From Tardiphaga sp. (GTDB taxonomy: Bacteria; Pseudomonadota; Alphaproteobacteria; Rhizobiales; Xanthobacteraceae): DNA of 64,000 nucleotides. Where the stretch lies: positions 1 through 64,000 of the forward strand of contig JASBVG010000002.1 in the NCBI GenBank assembly GCA_030147505.1. Reading direction: 5' to 3'. Under the pieces are notes generated by a model, which saw nothing but the letters and a program-made list of their open reading frames with translations, was not told where the DNA came from and searched no databases. Positions 35,291 through 44,600 of this stretch are shown one piece after another; position 1 is the first letter of the stretch; every line of letters begins with the position of its first letter. The translations under genes were made by a program, and so were the position numbers.

Positions 35291-36289
35291 TCACTGGCTT
35301 CCGCGCACGCCGGCGGCATCCACGATCTGCTTCCATTTGGCGTTTTCTTTCGCCAGATGATCTGCCATTTCCTGACGCGACGACGCGATCGTGCGACCGC
35401 TCACCTCTGCGAAACGACGCTGCACGTCCGGATCGGCCAGAACCTTGCGCAGATCCGCGCTGATGCGATCCGCCAGTGCGGGCGGCATCCCACCCGGGCC
35501 GAAGATGGCCCACCAGTTGCCGAGTTCGAATCCGGGCACACCGGACTCGTCGATGGTCGGCACATCCGGCAAAGCCGCGATGCGCTGTTTCGTCGTCACT
35601 GCAATCGCACGGAGGCTGCCGCCCTGCACCTGAGGCAGCGCCGTCGAGGCATTGTCAAACATCAGATCGATACGGCCGGACATCAGATCGGTGAGCGCAG
35701 GCGACGAACCCCGATACGGCACATGCGTGAATTCCACATTCGCCTGCTGCCGGAACAGTTCCGCCGCCAGATGCAGGGACGAACCGATGCCAGCCGACCC
35801 ATACGTCGCTCCACCCGACTTTGCCTTCTCCTTGGCGAAGGCGATGAGATCGCGGATGTTCTTGATCGGCGATTGCGGCGCGACCAGCACGACGTTGGGC
35901 GTCTCGAGCGCGAGCGTCAGCGGCGTCAGATCCTTCATTGGATCATACGGCATGGACTTGAAGAGCCACGGATTCACGGCGACTGCGATCGAGCCGAGGA
36001 CCAGCGTGTAACCGTCCGGCGCACTCTTGGCCGCAGCCGCGATGCCGATATTCGAGCCTGCTCCTCCGCGGTTATCGACCACCACCTGCTGGCCGTAGAG
36101 CTGACCGAGCTTCTCGGCGATGGTCCGGCCAATGATGTCAGCAGCGCCGCCTGCCGCAAACGGCACGATCAGCTGGATCGGCTTGTTGGGGAAATCCTGC
36201 GCCACCCCCGCAGTCGCACCGGCCAAAACGATTGAGCCAACCAGTGCTGCCCGGGCTGCGCCAGACACGAAAAAGCGTCGAGAAATCAT
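35291..36289 (-). CDS. Tripartite tricarboxylate transporter (TctC/Bug-family) solute-binding protein
   Basis: The protein has 332 residues with a Tat-like or Sec signal peptide (ISRRFFVSGAARAALVG, cleavage near GVAQ). The Bug-family pattern is clear: FPNKPIQLIVPFAAGGAADI at the mature N-terminus, NRGGAGSNIGIAAAAKSAPDGYTL, later VPYRGSSPALTDLMSGRIDLMFD, and WWAIFGPGGMPPALADRI. Bug proteins bind carboxylates, including aromatic ones, and are often orphans without TctA/TctB, as here. It is the first gene of the unit leading to catBC and is divergent from a LysR gene. Confidence 0.92.
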   Translation of the reverse strand: MISRRFFVSGAARAALVGSIVLAGATAGVAQDFPNKPIQLIVPFAAGGAADIIGRTIAEKLGQLYGQQVVVDNRGGAGSNIGIAAAAKSAPDGYTLVLGSIAVAVNPWLFKSMPYDPMKDLTPLTLALETPNVVLVAPQSPIKNIRDLIAFAKEKAKSGGATYGSAGIGSSLHLAAELFRQQANVEFTHVPYRGSSPALTDLMSGRIDLMFDNASTALPQVQGGSLRAIAVTTKQRIAALPDVPTIDESGVPGFELGNWWAIFGPGGMPPALADRISADLRKVLADPDVQRRFAEVSGRTIASSRQEMADHLAKENAKWKQIVDAAGVRGSQ

Positions 36290-36429
36290 AGGCTAGAGCC
36301 CTCCCTGCAGTTACTCGAACGGCGACGATCACCGCCGCTCCCGAACGATCGGGCGGGACGTTGCCATGAACAGGGCGATAGGCCAACACACTTGAAACTA
36401 TCGATCCAATCGTAAATTATAATCGCGCG
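36290..36429. promoter_or_regulatory. Divergent control region between TctC-type and LysR-type genes
   Basis: The spacer has 140 bases. An AT-rich stretch just before the LysR start contains ATCGATCCAATCGTAAATTATAATCG-like sequence (36398-36423), including a paired ATCG...CGAT arrangement. LysR regulators usually bind such a divergent spacer at a T-N11-A box. I cannot define the exact operator. Confidence 0.4.
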
Positions 36430-37323
36430 ATGGATCCCCGGCGTCTCAACTACTTTTTGGCTGTAGCCACACATAGCCGCATGGCAAAGGCGGCGGATGC
36501 CTTGGGTGTGGCCCAGCCCACGCTCTCCCAGCAGATCCGAGCGCTGGAGCAGGACCTGGGAACGGTTCTTTTCAACCGGACTCCCCAGGGCATGCAGCTG
36601 ACCGAGACCGGGCACGCTCTACGTGAGCACGCTCAACGCCTCATGGTGCAGACGGAGGCGGCCCGGACCGCGATCGCCGAGCTTGAAGGCGGCATGTCAG
36701 GAACCCTCCGTGTAGGAATCATCCACACCTACAGCACCGCCTTTCTGCCAACGATGATTGCCGGCTTCGGTCAGAAATATCCCGGCGTCCGGCTCAACGT
36801 GGAAGTCGGAAATGCACTGGATGTCGAGCGACGGATATTGTCGGGACATCTCGATCTGGCGATTGCATTTGATCCGCCACAGCACCCCGAACTGGGAGCC
36901 GATCGTCTTTTCGAAGAACGCCTCGTTCTGGTACGCGCAAAAACGCGCGAACGATCCGCACAGCAATCTATCCCCCTCGCCTCCTTGCGCGGACAACCGC
37001 TGGCGCTTTTGAAGACAACTTTCTCCACGCGTCGCATCCTCGACGAGTCGCTGCCGGAAGGCATGACGCTCGACATCCGGGTCGAGATGGACGCGGTCGA
37101 GGCCCTGATCGAACTGGCCAGATCCGGTGGACTGCCAACAATCCTGGCCGATCGCAGCCTGACGGGCAGGCGCGATCTCGAGATGTTGCCGATCGGGCCG
37201 CCCTGGATCCGTCGATCGGGAGCAATTCTATGGGACGCCCACCGCTATCAGACAGTTGCCTCGCGCGCCTTCATGCGGATTGCCAGCGAAACGACTCGGT
37301 CCATGCGCAGTCCCGGCAGCTAG
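36430..37323 (+). CDS. LysR-family transcriptional regulator
   Basis: The protein has 297 residues, standard for LysR. The N-terminal winged HTH is clear (RRLNYFLAVATHSRMAKAAD, then VAQPTLSQQIRALEQDLG). A LysR substrate-binding domain covers about residues 90-290 (GTLRVGIIHTYSTAFLPTMI, GHLDLAIAFDPP). It is divergent from the solute-binding-protein/catBC unit and is the likely activator of that unit, in the manner of CatR/BenM (inference). The effector is unknown. Confidence 0.92.
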   Translation: MDPRRLNYFLAVATHSRMAKAADALGVAQPTLSQQIRALEQDLGTVLFNRTPQGMQLTETGHALREHAQRLMVQTEAARTAIAELEGGMSGTLRVGIIHTYSTAFLPTMIAGFGQKYPGVRLNVEVGNALDVERRILSGHLDLAIAFDPPQHPELGADRLFEERLVLVRAKTRERSAQQSIPLASLRGQPLALLKTTFSTRRILDESLPEGMTLDIRVEMDAVEALIELARSGGLPTILADRSLTGRRDLEMLPIGPPWIRRSGAILWDAHRYQTVASRAFMRIASETTRSMRSPGS

Positions 37324-37507
37324 TTCCCGCCGCAAGATCTTTCCTGATTATTGATGCGTGTGCCACCGCTCGTCGTAACTGCACCTTCCTCTTGAGCTGT
37401 TCGTATTGAATCAATAACAACCGCACTACGTGCTCTCGTGCACGGGAAACTATTCAATACACATTCCCCGCACCCGCGCTTCTCAAATGCGTTGGACGAC
37501 TGACACA

Positions 37508-38707
37508 TCAGTAGGTCTCCACATGATAGCGTCCCGCCTCGCGCATTTCTTTCTTCAGGCTGGACCAATCCAGACCTGCAGCTGTGCAGGCTTCAGCGAA
37601 TGCTTCCTCTACGCCGATCTCCATCCCTTTGAGACCGCATAGATAGACATGAGTCGCCTCGCTCCGAAGTAATGTAGCCACGTGCTCGCGCTGCTCACGA
37701 ATACCGTCCTGGACGTAAACACGCGTTTGGCCAGGCACACGCGAGTAACAGAGATACTGGGTCAGCAGCTTGGCGGGCACCCGTTGCAAGGGACCGAAAT
37801 ACGGCAGTTCCTCAGGCCGCCGCGCTCCGAAGAAAAGCATCAACTTTCCGGGCGCGCTTGGCATCGCGCGCCGCCGTCGCTCGGTGAATCCGCGGAAAGG
37901 CGCCGAGCCCGTTCCGGTGCAGATCATGATGATGTTGGCAGCGGGATCATCCGGCATCAGGAAAGTCGCACCGAATGGGCCGGTGACTTCAACCTTTGCC
38001 CCTCGCGGCAGATCGCAGAGATAATTCGAGCAAAGCCCGCCTTCCTCTCTCTTGACTGTCAGCGCGAGATTATTCGCATTCGGCTTTTCACCGCCGCGGG
38101 GCGAAGCGACGGAATAAAGGCGGGCAACATGCGGTTCGCCGTCCGCACCAGTACCGGGGACAACGATGCCAATGCTCTGTCCTTCGAGGACCGGAAACGG
38201 CAATTGACCGAAATCGAGAATGATGTGGCGCACGTCCGACGACGCGTCTTCGTCCGTGAGCCTGAAGTTGCCTGTCACGGTTGCGGTCGCCGGCTTTGCA
38301 CGATTGTAGAGATTCACCGTCGGCTTGCTGGCCGACCGCGGCGCGACGGGCTTACCGCCGAGGCCCTTGCGTGCTTCGTTCAGCAGCGCGCTGATCTCAT
38401 CCTCCAGGGCCTCGACCGCCTCCGAGGAGGACGACGCATCTGTTGCGATCTCCTCCTGCTTCGGAAGCTCTTCCCACGAATATTGCTCTTCCAGGGAGTA
38501 GGTCTTCGTGACGACACGCCAGTTGTCGATAGAGCCGGTCGGACAAGGCGAAATGCAATCCATGCAGTGATTGCATATTGCAGCATCGACAACATAATTG
38601 TTGCCATCATGCGTCACTGCATCGACCGGGCATGTTTCTTCGCAGGTATTGCACCGGATGCAGATTTCGGGATCGATGAGATGCTGTTTGATAACTGCAA
38701 TGGTCAT
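37508..38707 (-). CDS. boxA: Benzoyl-CoA 2,3-epoxidase reductase component
   Basis: I chose ATG 38707 ([14 protein letters not shown]), giving 399 residues; the longer open frame overlaps boxB. Two 4Fe-4S ferredoxin motifs lie at the N-terminus ([12 protein letters not shown] and [12 protein letters not shown]). A variable linker follows, then a ferredoxin-NADP reductase-like part with [11 protein letters not shown] (FAD) and [14 protein letters not shown] (NADPH). BoxA passes electrons from NADPH to BoxB, which epoxidises benzoyl-CoA. It is the last gene of the minus-strand box operon, 61 nt after boxB. Confidence 0.95.
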   Translation of the reverse strand: MTIAVIKQHLIDPEICIRCNTCEETCPVDAVTHDGNNYVVDAAICNHCMDCISPCPTGSIDNWRVVTKTYSLEEQYSWEELPKQEEIATDASSSSEAVEALEDEISALLNEARKGLGGKPVAPRSASKPTVNLYNRAKPATATVTGNFRLTDEDASSDVRHIILDFGQLPFPVLEGQSIGIVVPGTGADGEPHVARLYSVASPRGGEKPNANNLALTVKREEGGLCSNYLCDLPRGAKVEVTGPFGATFLMPDDPAANIIMICTGTGSAPFRGFTERRRRAMPSAPGKLMLFFGARRPEELPYFGPLQRVPAKLLTQYLCYSRVPGQTRVYVQDGIREQREHVATLLRSEATHVYLCGLKGMEIGVEEAFAEACTAAGLDWSSLKKEMREAGRYHVETY

Positions 38708-38768
38708 CTGCTTCGCTCGCGTCGGTAAAATCGTCGCGGTTGGCGCGTGAACCGCGACGATGTCAGGC

Positions 38769-40214
38769 TTATGCGGCGATCTTGACGTATTCAAAATCGC
38801 CAGGCTTGTTATCGATGCCGACCTTCGGCGGCGCGATCCAATTGGCAAACTTGCCCGGTTCACTCTCCGGCTGCATCAGCGAGGTGATAAAGTCGCCATC
38901 GGCCTTGGACGGTAGGTAGTCGTCCCGCACCTTCTTCCATTCCGTATCGCTGACGATGATGCCCTTCGGCGTCGCATGGACATTGGTGAATTCGCCGATC
39001 TGGCGGTGGAAGGCCGTATGCGGCAATTCGAGGCGGAAGTTGACGCCGGCCTTCTCGATCACCTTGTTCCAGCGCTCGACACCCTTCGCACAATCTTCGG
39101 TGTAATCGTCGCGCAGACGCATGTTCAGGGCAGTGAGTGCCGGCTCATCCACAAGCTTGATCTGTCCATCGACCAGCTTGAGCACCTGGTATGTATCGTT
39201 GGTCAGGCGATGATCGTCATCGATCTTGGTTTCCTGAAAGCGCCCCTTCAGACCTGAATTATAGAAATTCGCAGCGTTGGTGGAGACTTCCGAGCCGAAG
39301 AGGTCCAGCGACAGCGAGTAGTGCAGGTTCATCTTTTTCTGCATGGTCGGCAGATCAATCACGCCCAATGCCCGGACGCGTTCGATATCGTTTGGATCCT
39401 CGATGCTGGCTGATTTCATCGCATCGCAGGTGCGCTGGAGAACGCGGCTCACGCCAGTCTCTCCGACGAACATATGATGCGCTTCCTCGGTCAGCATGAA
39501 CCGGCAGGTCCGCGACAACGGATCGAAGCCGGACTGCGCGAGACTTTCGAGCTGCATCTTGCCGTCCCGATCGGTGAAGAACGTGAACATGAAGAAGGAC
39601 AGCCAGTCCGGCGTCGCTTCGTTGAAAGCGCCAAGCATGCGCGGCGCGTCCTCGTCGCCGGAGCGGCGGCGCAGCAGATCGTCCGCCTCCTCACGGCCAT
39701 CGCGGCCGAAATACTTCTGCAACAGATAAACCATCGCCCAGAGATGGCGGCCCTCTTCGACATTCACCTGAAACAGGTTGCGCATGTCATAGAGCGATGG
39801 CGCCGTCTTGCCGAGATGGCGCTGCTGCTCGACCGAAGCGGGCTCAGTATCACCCTGGACCACCACCAGGCGGCGCAACATCGCGCGATATTCGCCGGGC
39901 ACCTCCTGCCACGCCTTCTCGCCCTTGTGCTGGCCGAAATTGACAAGACGCTGTTCGTCCTGCGGCGCAAGCAGCACGCCCCAGCGGTACTCAGGCATGC
40001 GGACATAGTCAAACTTCGCCCACCCCTTCGGATCGACGCTTATCGCGGTGCGGAGGTAGACAAGCGACTCCTGGAAACCTTCCGGCCCCATATCATTCCA
40101 CCAATCAAGATAGCCGGGATGCCAGCCTTCGAGCGCTTTCAACACCTGGCGGTCTTCCGCCAAATTGACATTGTTCGGAATCTTCGTGGTGTAGTCGACG
40201 TTCATGATGTTCAT
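38769..40214 (-). CDS. boxB: Benzoyl-CoA 2,3-epoxidase oxygenase component (diiron)
   Basis: The protein has 481 residues, the BoxB length. The start is supported by GGGAG upstream. Diiron ligands can be placed at E124, E154, H157 (VEEGRHLW), D215 (FFTDRDG), E244 and H247 (TEEAHHMF). This is a uniform +4 shift from the ligands I recall for the Azoarcus evansii enzyme. It inserts one oxygen atom into benzoyl-CoA to give the 2,3-epoxide. The neighbours boxA and boxC on the same strand confirm the pathway. Confidence 0.96.
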   Translation of the reverse strand: MNIMNVDYTTKIPNNVNLAEDRQVLKALEGWHPGYLDWWNDMGPEGFQESLVYLRTAISVDPKGWAKFDYVRMPEYRWGVLLAPQDEQRLVNFGQHKGEKAWQEVPGEYRAMLRRLVVVQGDTEPASVEQQRHLGKTAPSLYDMRNLFQVNVEEGRHLWAMVYLLQKYFGRDGREEADDLLRRRSGDEDAPRMLGAFNEATPDWLSFFMFTFFTDRDGKMQLESLAQSGFDPLSRTCRFMLTEEAHHMFVGETGVSRVLQRTCDAMKSASIEDPNDIERVRALGVIDLPTMQKKMNLHYSLSLDLFGSEVSTNAANFYNSGLKGRFQETKIDDDHRLTNDTYQVLKLVDGQIKLVDEPALTALNMRLRDDYTEDCAKGVERWNKVIEKAGVNFRLELPHTAFHRQIGEFTNVHATPKGIIVSDTEWKKVRDDYLPSKADGDFITSLMQPESEPGKFANWIAPPKVGIDNKPGDFEYVKIAA

Positions 40215-40253
40215 GGCGATCTCCCGATGACGTTGTTTTGTGTAGAGCTGCCG

Positions 40254-41942
40254 TTAGACGCGCGTCATATCGTATTGAGCGCGCTCACCCGTGCCGTAAC
40301 GTTGCAGCGCGCCATTCTCGCCGACTGCATTCGGACGCTGAAAAATCCAATTCTGCCAGGCAGTGAGGCGCGCGAAGATTTTCGACTCCATCGTCTCCGG
40401 TCCGGCGAAGCGGAGATTGGCTTCAAGGCCGGTCAAACTGTCCGGAGAGAACGAGGTCCGCTCCTCAAAGAAGACACGGACTTCCTCATCCCAATCGATA
40501 TCGTCGAGCGCAAAGGTCACGAGACCGAGCTCCTCCGCAGCCTCCGCATCCAGCGCGACACCGATTTTATGCTGAGCGGCATCGACATCGGACGGATCTG
40601 CGAGGAAGCGAGACTGCAGGCGGGTTACCCCATTGCTCATGGGATAAGGTCCGAAATTCGCAGCGGTCAGGATGATTTCGGCGGGAGCACGATTGTCACC
40701 CTGCTTCTCGCCGATCAGCATGTAAGAACGATCCGCCGCGAAAACCAACTCGGCGAGAGTACCGACGAAGCAGGAACCGGGCTCGACGAGCGTAACGAGC
40801 GTGCGCGACGTCACGTCGATCCGCTTCAGCACGCGCTTCCAATAGTGCCGGATCTCGTTGACCAGCCAGTTATTCGCATTCGTCTCGATGAAATCGTCAT
40901 AGGCCTGCACACGGGCACGCTCGCCGACCGACTTGAACACGAGCATCGCGATTTCGAGCTCGTTGATGCGGAGATGCAGGATCGCGTCGTCCAGTTCGCG
41001 AGCGACCTGCAGCGGCCAAAAACCGGCGCCCTGCTCCACCATCGCGGCAACGGTGGCTGGCGCATCACGATCCGGAGCATTGATGGTCAGCGTCGCCGTA
41101 CGCTGCGATCGGTTGATGTCCACATGGACAAATCCATACCGAGCACCGTCGGTCGTGAATTCACGGCTGATCGGCGACAGCACGATGCCCGCACCATCGC
41201 CATTGCGATTGGACTGCGAGGCGAAGTCTTTCACCCGGTCCGCAATCTTAGCTTCGAGCTTGGAATTGGACACAGCCTCATCGACGAGCCGCCATTGCAC
41301 GGCGCGATTGCCTTTGACACCTTCCTCAATGGTGCAGAAGAAGTCCGCGTGATCGCGGCGGACCTTGCGTTTATCGACGACGCGCGTGAGACCTCCAGTG
41401 CCAGGTAACACCGCTAACAGGGGTACTTCCGGAAGCGATACCGCCGCCGAGCCGTCATCAGCGAGGATGATATGATCGGCAGCCAAAGCAAGCTCATAAC
41501 CACCGCCAGCCGCAGTGCCATTCACCACACAGATGAATCGCTGGCCGGAATTTTCACTGGAGTCTTCCAGACCGTTGCGCGTCTCGTTGGTGAACTTGCA
41601 GAAATTCACCTTGTGAGCATGGGTGGCGCCGGCAAGCATGCGGATATTAGCACCAGCGCAGAACACCCGGTTCTTGCCGGACTTGAGAAGGACGACCTTG
41701 ACCTCGGGATGCTCGAAGCGCAGCCGCTGAACAGCATCGGCCAGTTCGATATCGACTCCGAGATCATACGAGTTCAGCTTGAGCTGGTAGCCCTCGAACA
41801 GGCCACCATTCTCATCGACATCCATGGTCAGCGTCGCGGTGTGGCCGTCGAACGTCAGCTTCCAGTGTTTGTATTTCGACGGCTCGGTCTGAAAATCGAT
41901 GAAGGCCGCACCGTTGGCGAGCTTGCGAGGTTCGACGCCCAT
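40254..41942 (-). CDS. boxC: 2,3-epoxybenzoyl-CoA dihydrolase (benzoyl-CoA-dihydrodiol lyase)
   Basis: I chose ATG 41942 (MGVEPRKLANGAAF), 562 residues, matching the family. Two crotonase (enoyl-CoA hydratase)-like halves are seen. The first has KVVLLKSGKNRVFCAGANIR and FICVVNGTAAGGGYELALAAD; the second has TLVTLVEPGSCFVGTLAELV. BoxC opens the ring of the epoxide hydrolytically, releasing formate and giving 3,4-dehydroadipyl-CoA semialdehyde. A TATAAT sequence lies about 30 nt upstream of the start, so an internal promoter is possible. Confidence 0.95.
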   Translation of the reverse strand: MGVEPRKLANGAAFIDFQTEPSKYKHWKLTFDGHTATLTMDVDENGGLFEGYQLKLNSYDLGVDIELADAVQRLRFEHPEVKVVLLKSGKNRVFCAGANIRMLAGATHAHKVNFCKFTNETRNGLEDSSENSGQRFICVVNGTAAGGGYELALAADHIILADDGSAAVSLPEVPLLAVLPGTGGLTRVVDKRKVRRDHADFFCTIEEGVKGNRAVQWRLVDEAVSNSKLEAKIADRVKDFASQSNRNGDGAGIVLSPISREFTTDGARYGFVHVDINRSQRTATLTINAPDRDAPATVAAMVEQGAGFWPLQVARELDDAILHLRINELEIAMLVFKSVGERARVQAYDDFIETNANNWLVNEIRHYWKRVLKRIDVTSRTLVTLVEPGSCFVGTLAELVFAADRSYMLIGEKQGDNRAPAEIILTAANFGPYPMSNGVTRLQSRFLADPSDVDAAQHKIGVALDAEAAEELGLVTFALDDIDWDEEVRVFFEERTSFSPDSLTGLEANLRFAGPETMESKIFARLTAWQNWIFQRPNAVGENGALQRYGTGERAQYDMTRV

Positions 41943-42044
41943 GGTTCGTTTCTCTCTATTCGAATATGAATTATAATGCAGCATATCCGACGTTATCTAG
42001 CTCGTCCAGTCGATTCTGAACGGGATAATGCATTTTATTTCATA

Positions 42045-42860
42045 TCAAGCGGCTTGCGAGGAGGCCTCACCATGGGTGCGGAGAAGGCGGTTCGCGAAAG
42101 CCGATATCGCGCGAAACGTCGTAACCGAGGCTTCGCGTTGCGGGGCATGACCCGCGCGGTCCACCAGCGTGACCTCGACCGGGCAATAGCACTCCTCCTC
42201 TGCGATCTCGATCTGACGCACACTTCCATAGGGATCCTCGGAGCCCTGAATGATGGCGACCGGAACCCGCACGTAAGCGAGAGATTCCGAAATATCGAAA
42301 TCGCGAAACTCAGGGTTCAACCAAACGTCGGCCCAGCCGTTGAAAGCGTTATCGACGTCACTGTGCCATCGCGACAACCGCTGCCTGAGATCGTCCGTCT
42401 CGTATCGCTGCTTGGTTTTGCGGATTTCCTGCACACACATGTCTTCATTGATGAAGTGAGGCGCGATCAGGACCAGACCGCGAATACGGTGATCCTGGAT
42501 CCCGCCGGCATAGATTGTCGCGATCGAAGCCCCGTCCGAGTGCCCCAACAAAAGGCCGCGCCGAAAGCCGATGGCATCGAGCACCTTCGGAAGGACGTCG
42601 AGCGCTTCGCGGTGCATGAAGTCTACAGAGCGAGGCAATGCCGCCGGCGACGACGCTCCATAGCCCGCACGTGAATAGACAAAAACGCCAGCCCCTGTTT
42701 CTTCCTGCAGCTTTTGCGGAAACTCATACCAGAGCGCCGCCGATCCCAGACCTTCATGCAGCAAGACAATTGTTGGAGCTTCATCCGGACCAGGCCCGAG
42801 CATCAGGTATTCGAGCTCTTGCCCGTCGATTTGAAGCATTCCCTTGGGCTGTAGTTTCAT
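42045..42860 (-). CDS. Alpha/beta hydrolase in the box cluster
   Basis: The protein has 271 residues from ATG 42860, preceded by GGGAGAG; the upstream extension of the frame overlaps the ligase gene and is rejected. The fold is clear: oxyanion region LLHEGLGSAALW, nucleophile elbow GHSDG, acid in QGSEDPYG, and His in DRAGHAPQ. Hydrolases of this type recur in box clusters and have been suggested to remove thioester or lactone side products. The substrate is unknown. It lies 26 nt after the ligase gene and 102 nt before boxC. Confidence 0.88.
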   Translation of the reverse strand: MKLQPKGMLQIDGQELEYLMLGPGPDEAPTIVLLHEGLGSAALWYEFPQKLQEETGAGVFVYSRAGYGASSPAALPRSVDFMHREALDVLPKVLDAIGFRRGLLLGHSDGASIATIYAGGIQDHRIRGLVLIAPHFINEDMCVQEIRKTKQRYETDDLRQRLSRWHSDVDNAFNGWADVWLNPEFRDFDISESLAYVRVPVAIIQGSEDPYGSVRQIEIAEEECYCPVEVTLVDRAGHAPQREASVTTFRAISAFANRLLRTHGEASSQAA

Positions 42861-42886
42861 GGCGCTCTCCCGCTCTTGTCGTTCTG

Positions 42887-44476
42887 TTATGTGCCGCCGC
42901 GGAGCTTGAATCTTTGAATTTTCCCGGTGGCCGTTTTCGGCAGACTGTCGGCGAATTCGATCCAGCGTGGATACTTCCACGGGCCGACCGACTTTTTGAC
43001 ATGCTCTTTCAAGTCCGCCGTCAGAGCGCCAGTATCTGCACCGGCGCGAACAACCACGAATGCCTTCGGTTTCAACAGACCTTCGGCGTCTTCTGCAGGA
43101 ACGACCGCCGCTTCGAGCACATCGGGATGCGTGATCAAGGCGCTCTCCACCTCGAACGGAGAAACCCAAATTCCCGAAACCTTGAACATGTCGTCAGCGC
43201 GTCCGCAGTATGTGTAGCGCCCGTCCGCGTCGCGCTGATACTTGTCGCCGGTTCGCGTCCATCCGCCTTCGAAGGTCCGCCGGCTCTTGCTGCGTTGATT
43301 CCAGTAGCCCTCGGCGGCCGACGGCGCATCGACGATGAGTTCGCCGATCTCGTTGTCGGCCACGTCCCTGCCGCTCTCATCAACCAGACGCACGGAGTAA
43401 CCAGGCACGGGGCGTCCGGAGGTTCCGTATTTGACATCCCCCGGGGCGTTCGAAAGGAAGATGTGGAGCAACTCCGTCGACCCCACACCATCGAGAATAT
43501 CGACCCCGAAGCGCTCGCGCCAACTCTTGCCGACCAATTCAGGCAGCGCCTCACCGGCAGACGTGCAAACACGGAGCCGCTGCGTTCGAGGAGCGCTCTT
43601 GTGATCCTCGTCATTCAGCATCGACGCGAACAGCGTCGGCACACCGAAGAAGATGCTGGGATCGTGCTGCCGGATGAGACCGAACATGGTCGCCGGCGTC
43701 GGTCGATCCGGGTTCAGGATCGTGGATGCTCCCACCGACATTGGAAAGGTCAACGCATTGCCGAGACCATAGGCAAAGAAGAGTTTGGCCGCCGACAGCC
43801 CGAGATCATCCTCGCGGATTCCGAGAACACGCTTTGCATAAGTCTCCGCGGTCGCCTCGAGACTCGCATGAACGTGTCTCACGCCCTTCGGCATCCCGGT
43901 CGATCCCGACGAGTACAACCAGAAGGCCGGCTCGTCAGGATGAGTCCGCGCCGTCGTGAAGTCATCCGTTTCGCGAGACACCTCGTTTTCGAAATGCAGA
44001 TGGCCCTGCGCGTCACCGCCGGAAACGACCACATATTCCAGGCTCTCGATCTGGCCAACCATGCCGCGGACCGCAGGCAGCAACTGCGCCGATATGAAGA
44101 GAACGCGCGCACGACAGTCGGCCAGGATGTAGGCGTATTGCTCCGTGGTCAGGAGCGTGTTCAGAGGGATCGGAACGATGCCCGCGCGCATGCTGCCGAG
44201 AAATGCAGCAGGAAAGTCCACCGTATCAAGCATCATCAGGGCGACACGCTCTTCGCGCCGCACACCCAGTCTCCGCAGGAAGTTGGCAACCCTCCGGCTC
44301 TTTGTCTCTAGCTGGGCATATGTGATTTCATTGAGCGGATCCTTGAAGACGACCTTGTCGCCCCGCCCTTCTTTGACATTCCTGTCGAGGAGGTAACTGA
44401 CGGCATTATAATTCCCGTCCGAGCTGCCGCTCGGGGGCCCGATAACTCCCGGGTATGCTGCATTGGTCATCAGCAC
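42887..44476 (-). CDS. bclA: Benzoate-CoA ligase
   Basis: The protein has 529 residues, the size of BclA/BadA. The frame opens with GTG 44476; ATG 44470 (MTNAAYPG) is an equally good start. Adenylation motifs are FWLYSSGSTGMPKGVRHVH (phosphate loop), GVGSTELLH, and TGDKYQRDADGRYTYCGRAD before MFKVSGIWVSP. The catalytic lysine is in LPKTATGKIQRFKLR near the C-terminus. It activates benzoate to benzoyl-CoA at the head of the box operon. A close 4-hydroxybenzoate ligase cannot be excluded. Confidence 0.93.
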   Translation of the reverse strand: MLMTNAAYPGVIGPPSGSSDGNYNAVSYLLDRNVKEGRGDKVVFKDPLNEITYAQLETKSRRVANFLRRLGVRREERVALMMLDTVDFPAAFLGSMRAGIVPIPLNTLLTTEQYAYILADCRARVLFISAQLLPAVRGMVGQIESLEYVVVSGGDAQGHLHFENEVSRETDDFTTARTHPDEPAFWLYSSGSTGMPKGVRHVHASLEATAETYAKRVLGIREDDLGLSAAKLFFAYGLGNALTFPMSVGASTILNPDRPTPATMFGLIRQHDPSIFFGVPTLFASMLNDEDHKSAPRTQRLRVCTSAGEALPELVGKSWRERFGVDILDGVGSTELLHIFLSNAPGDVKYGTSGRPVPGYSVRLVDESGRDVADNEIGELIVDAPSAAEGYWNQRSKSRRTFEGGWTRTGDKYQRDADGRYTYCGRADDMFKVSGIWVSPFEVESALITHPDVLEAAVVPAEDAEGLLKPKAFVVVRAGADTGALTADLKEHVKKSVGPWKYPRWIEFADSLPKTATGKIQRFKLRGGT

Positions 44477-44600
44477 GATGTTTCCTCGCGAAGTTATTTT
44501 TAGAATTATAATTCATATAAAGTCATTATCCGGAGTTGCTGTCAATCCAATCCTGCACTATGTTTCAGCAACCAACTAACTTGCTGGAATCGATTGTAGA
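44477..44600. promoter_or_regulatory. Divergent bclA/boxR promoter-operator region
   Basis: The spacer has 124 bases. On the minus strand a TTGACA (44540-44545) and a TTTATA (44516-44521) are 18 nt apart and could be the bclA promoter. A perfect 12-nt palindrome GAATTATAATTC lies at 44503-44514. TTGCTG and CAGCAA form a widely spaced inverted pair around 44536-44571. BoxR-type repressors bind this spacer in known clusters, but I cannot assign which element is the operator. Confidence 0.45.

Noticed and set aside
39474..41408. Plus-strand frame of 644 codons across boxB and boxC
   Set aside because: It lies antisense to two enzymes with recognised catalytic residues and has no domain or ribosome-binding site.
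42638..44311. Plus-strand frame of 557 codons across bclA
   Set aside because: It is antisense to the benzoate-CoA ligase and has no recognisable motif.
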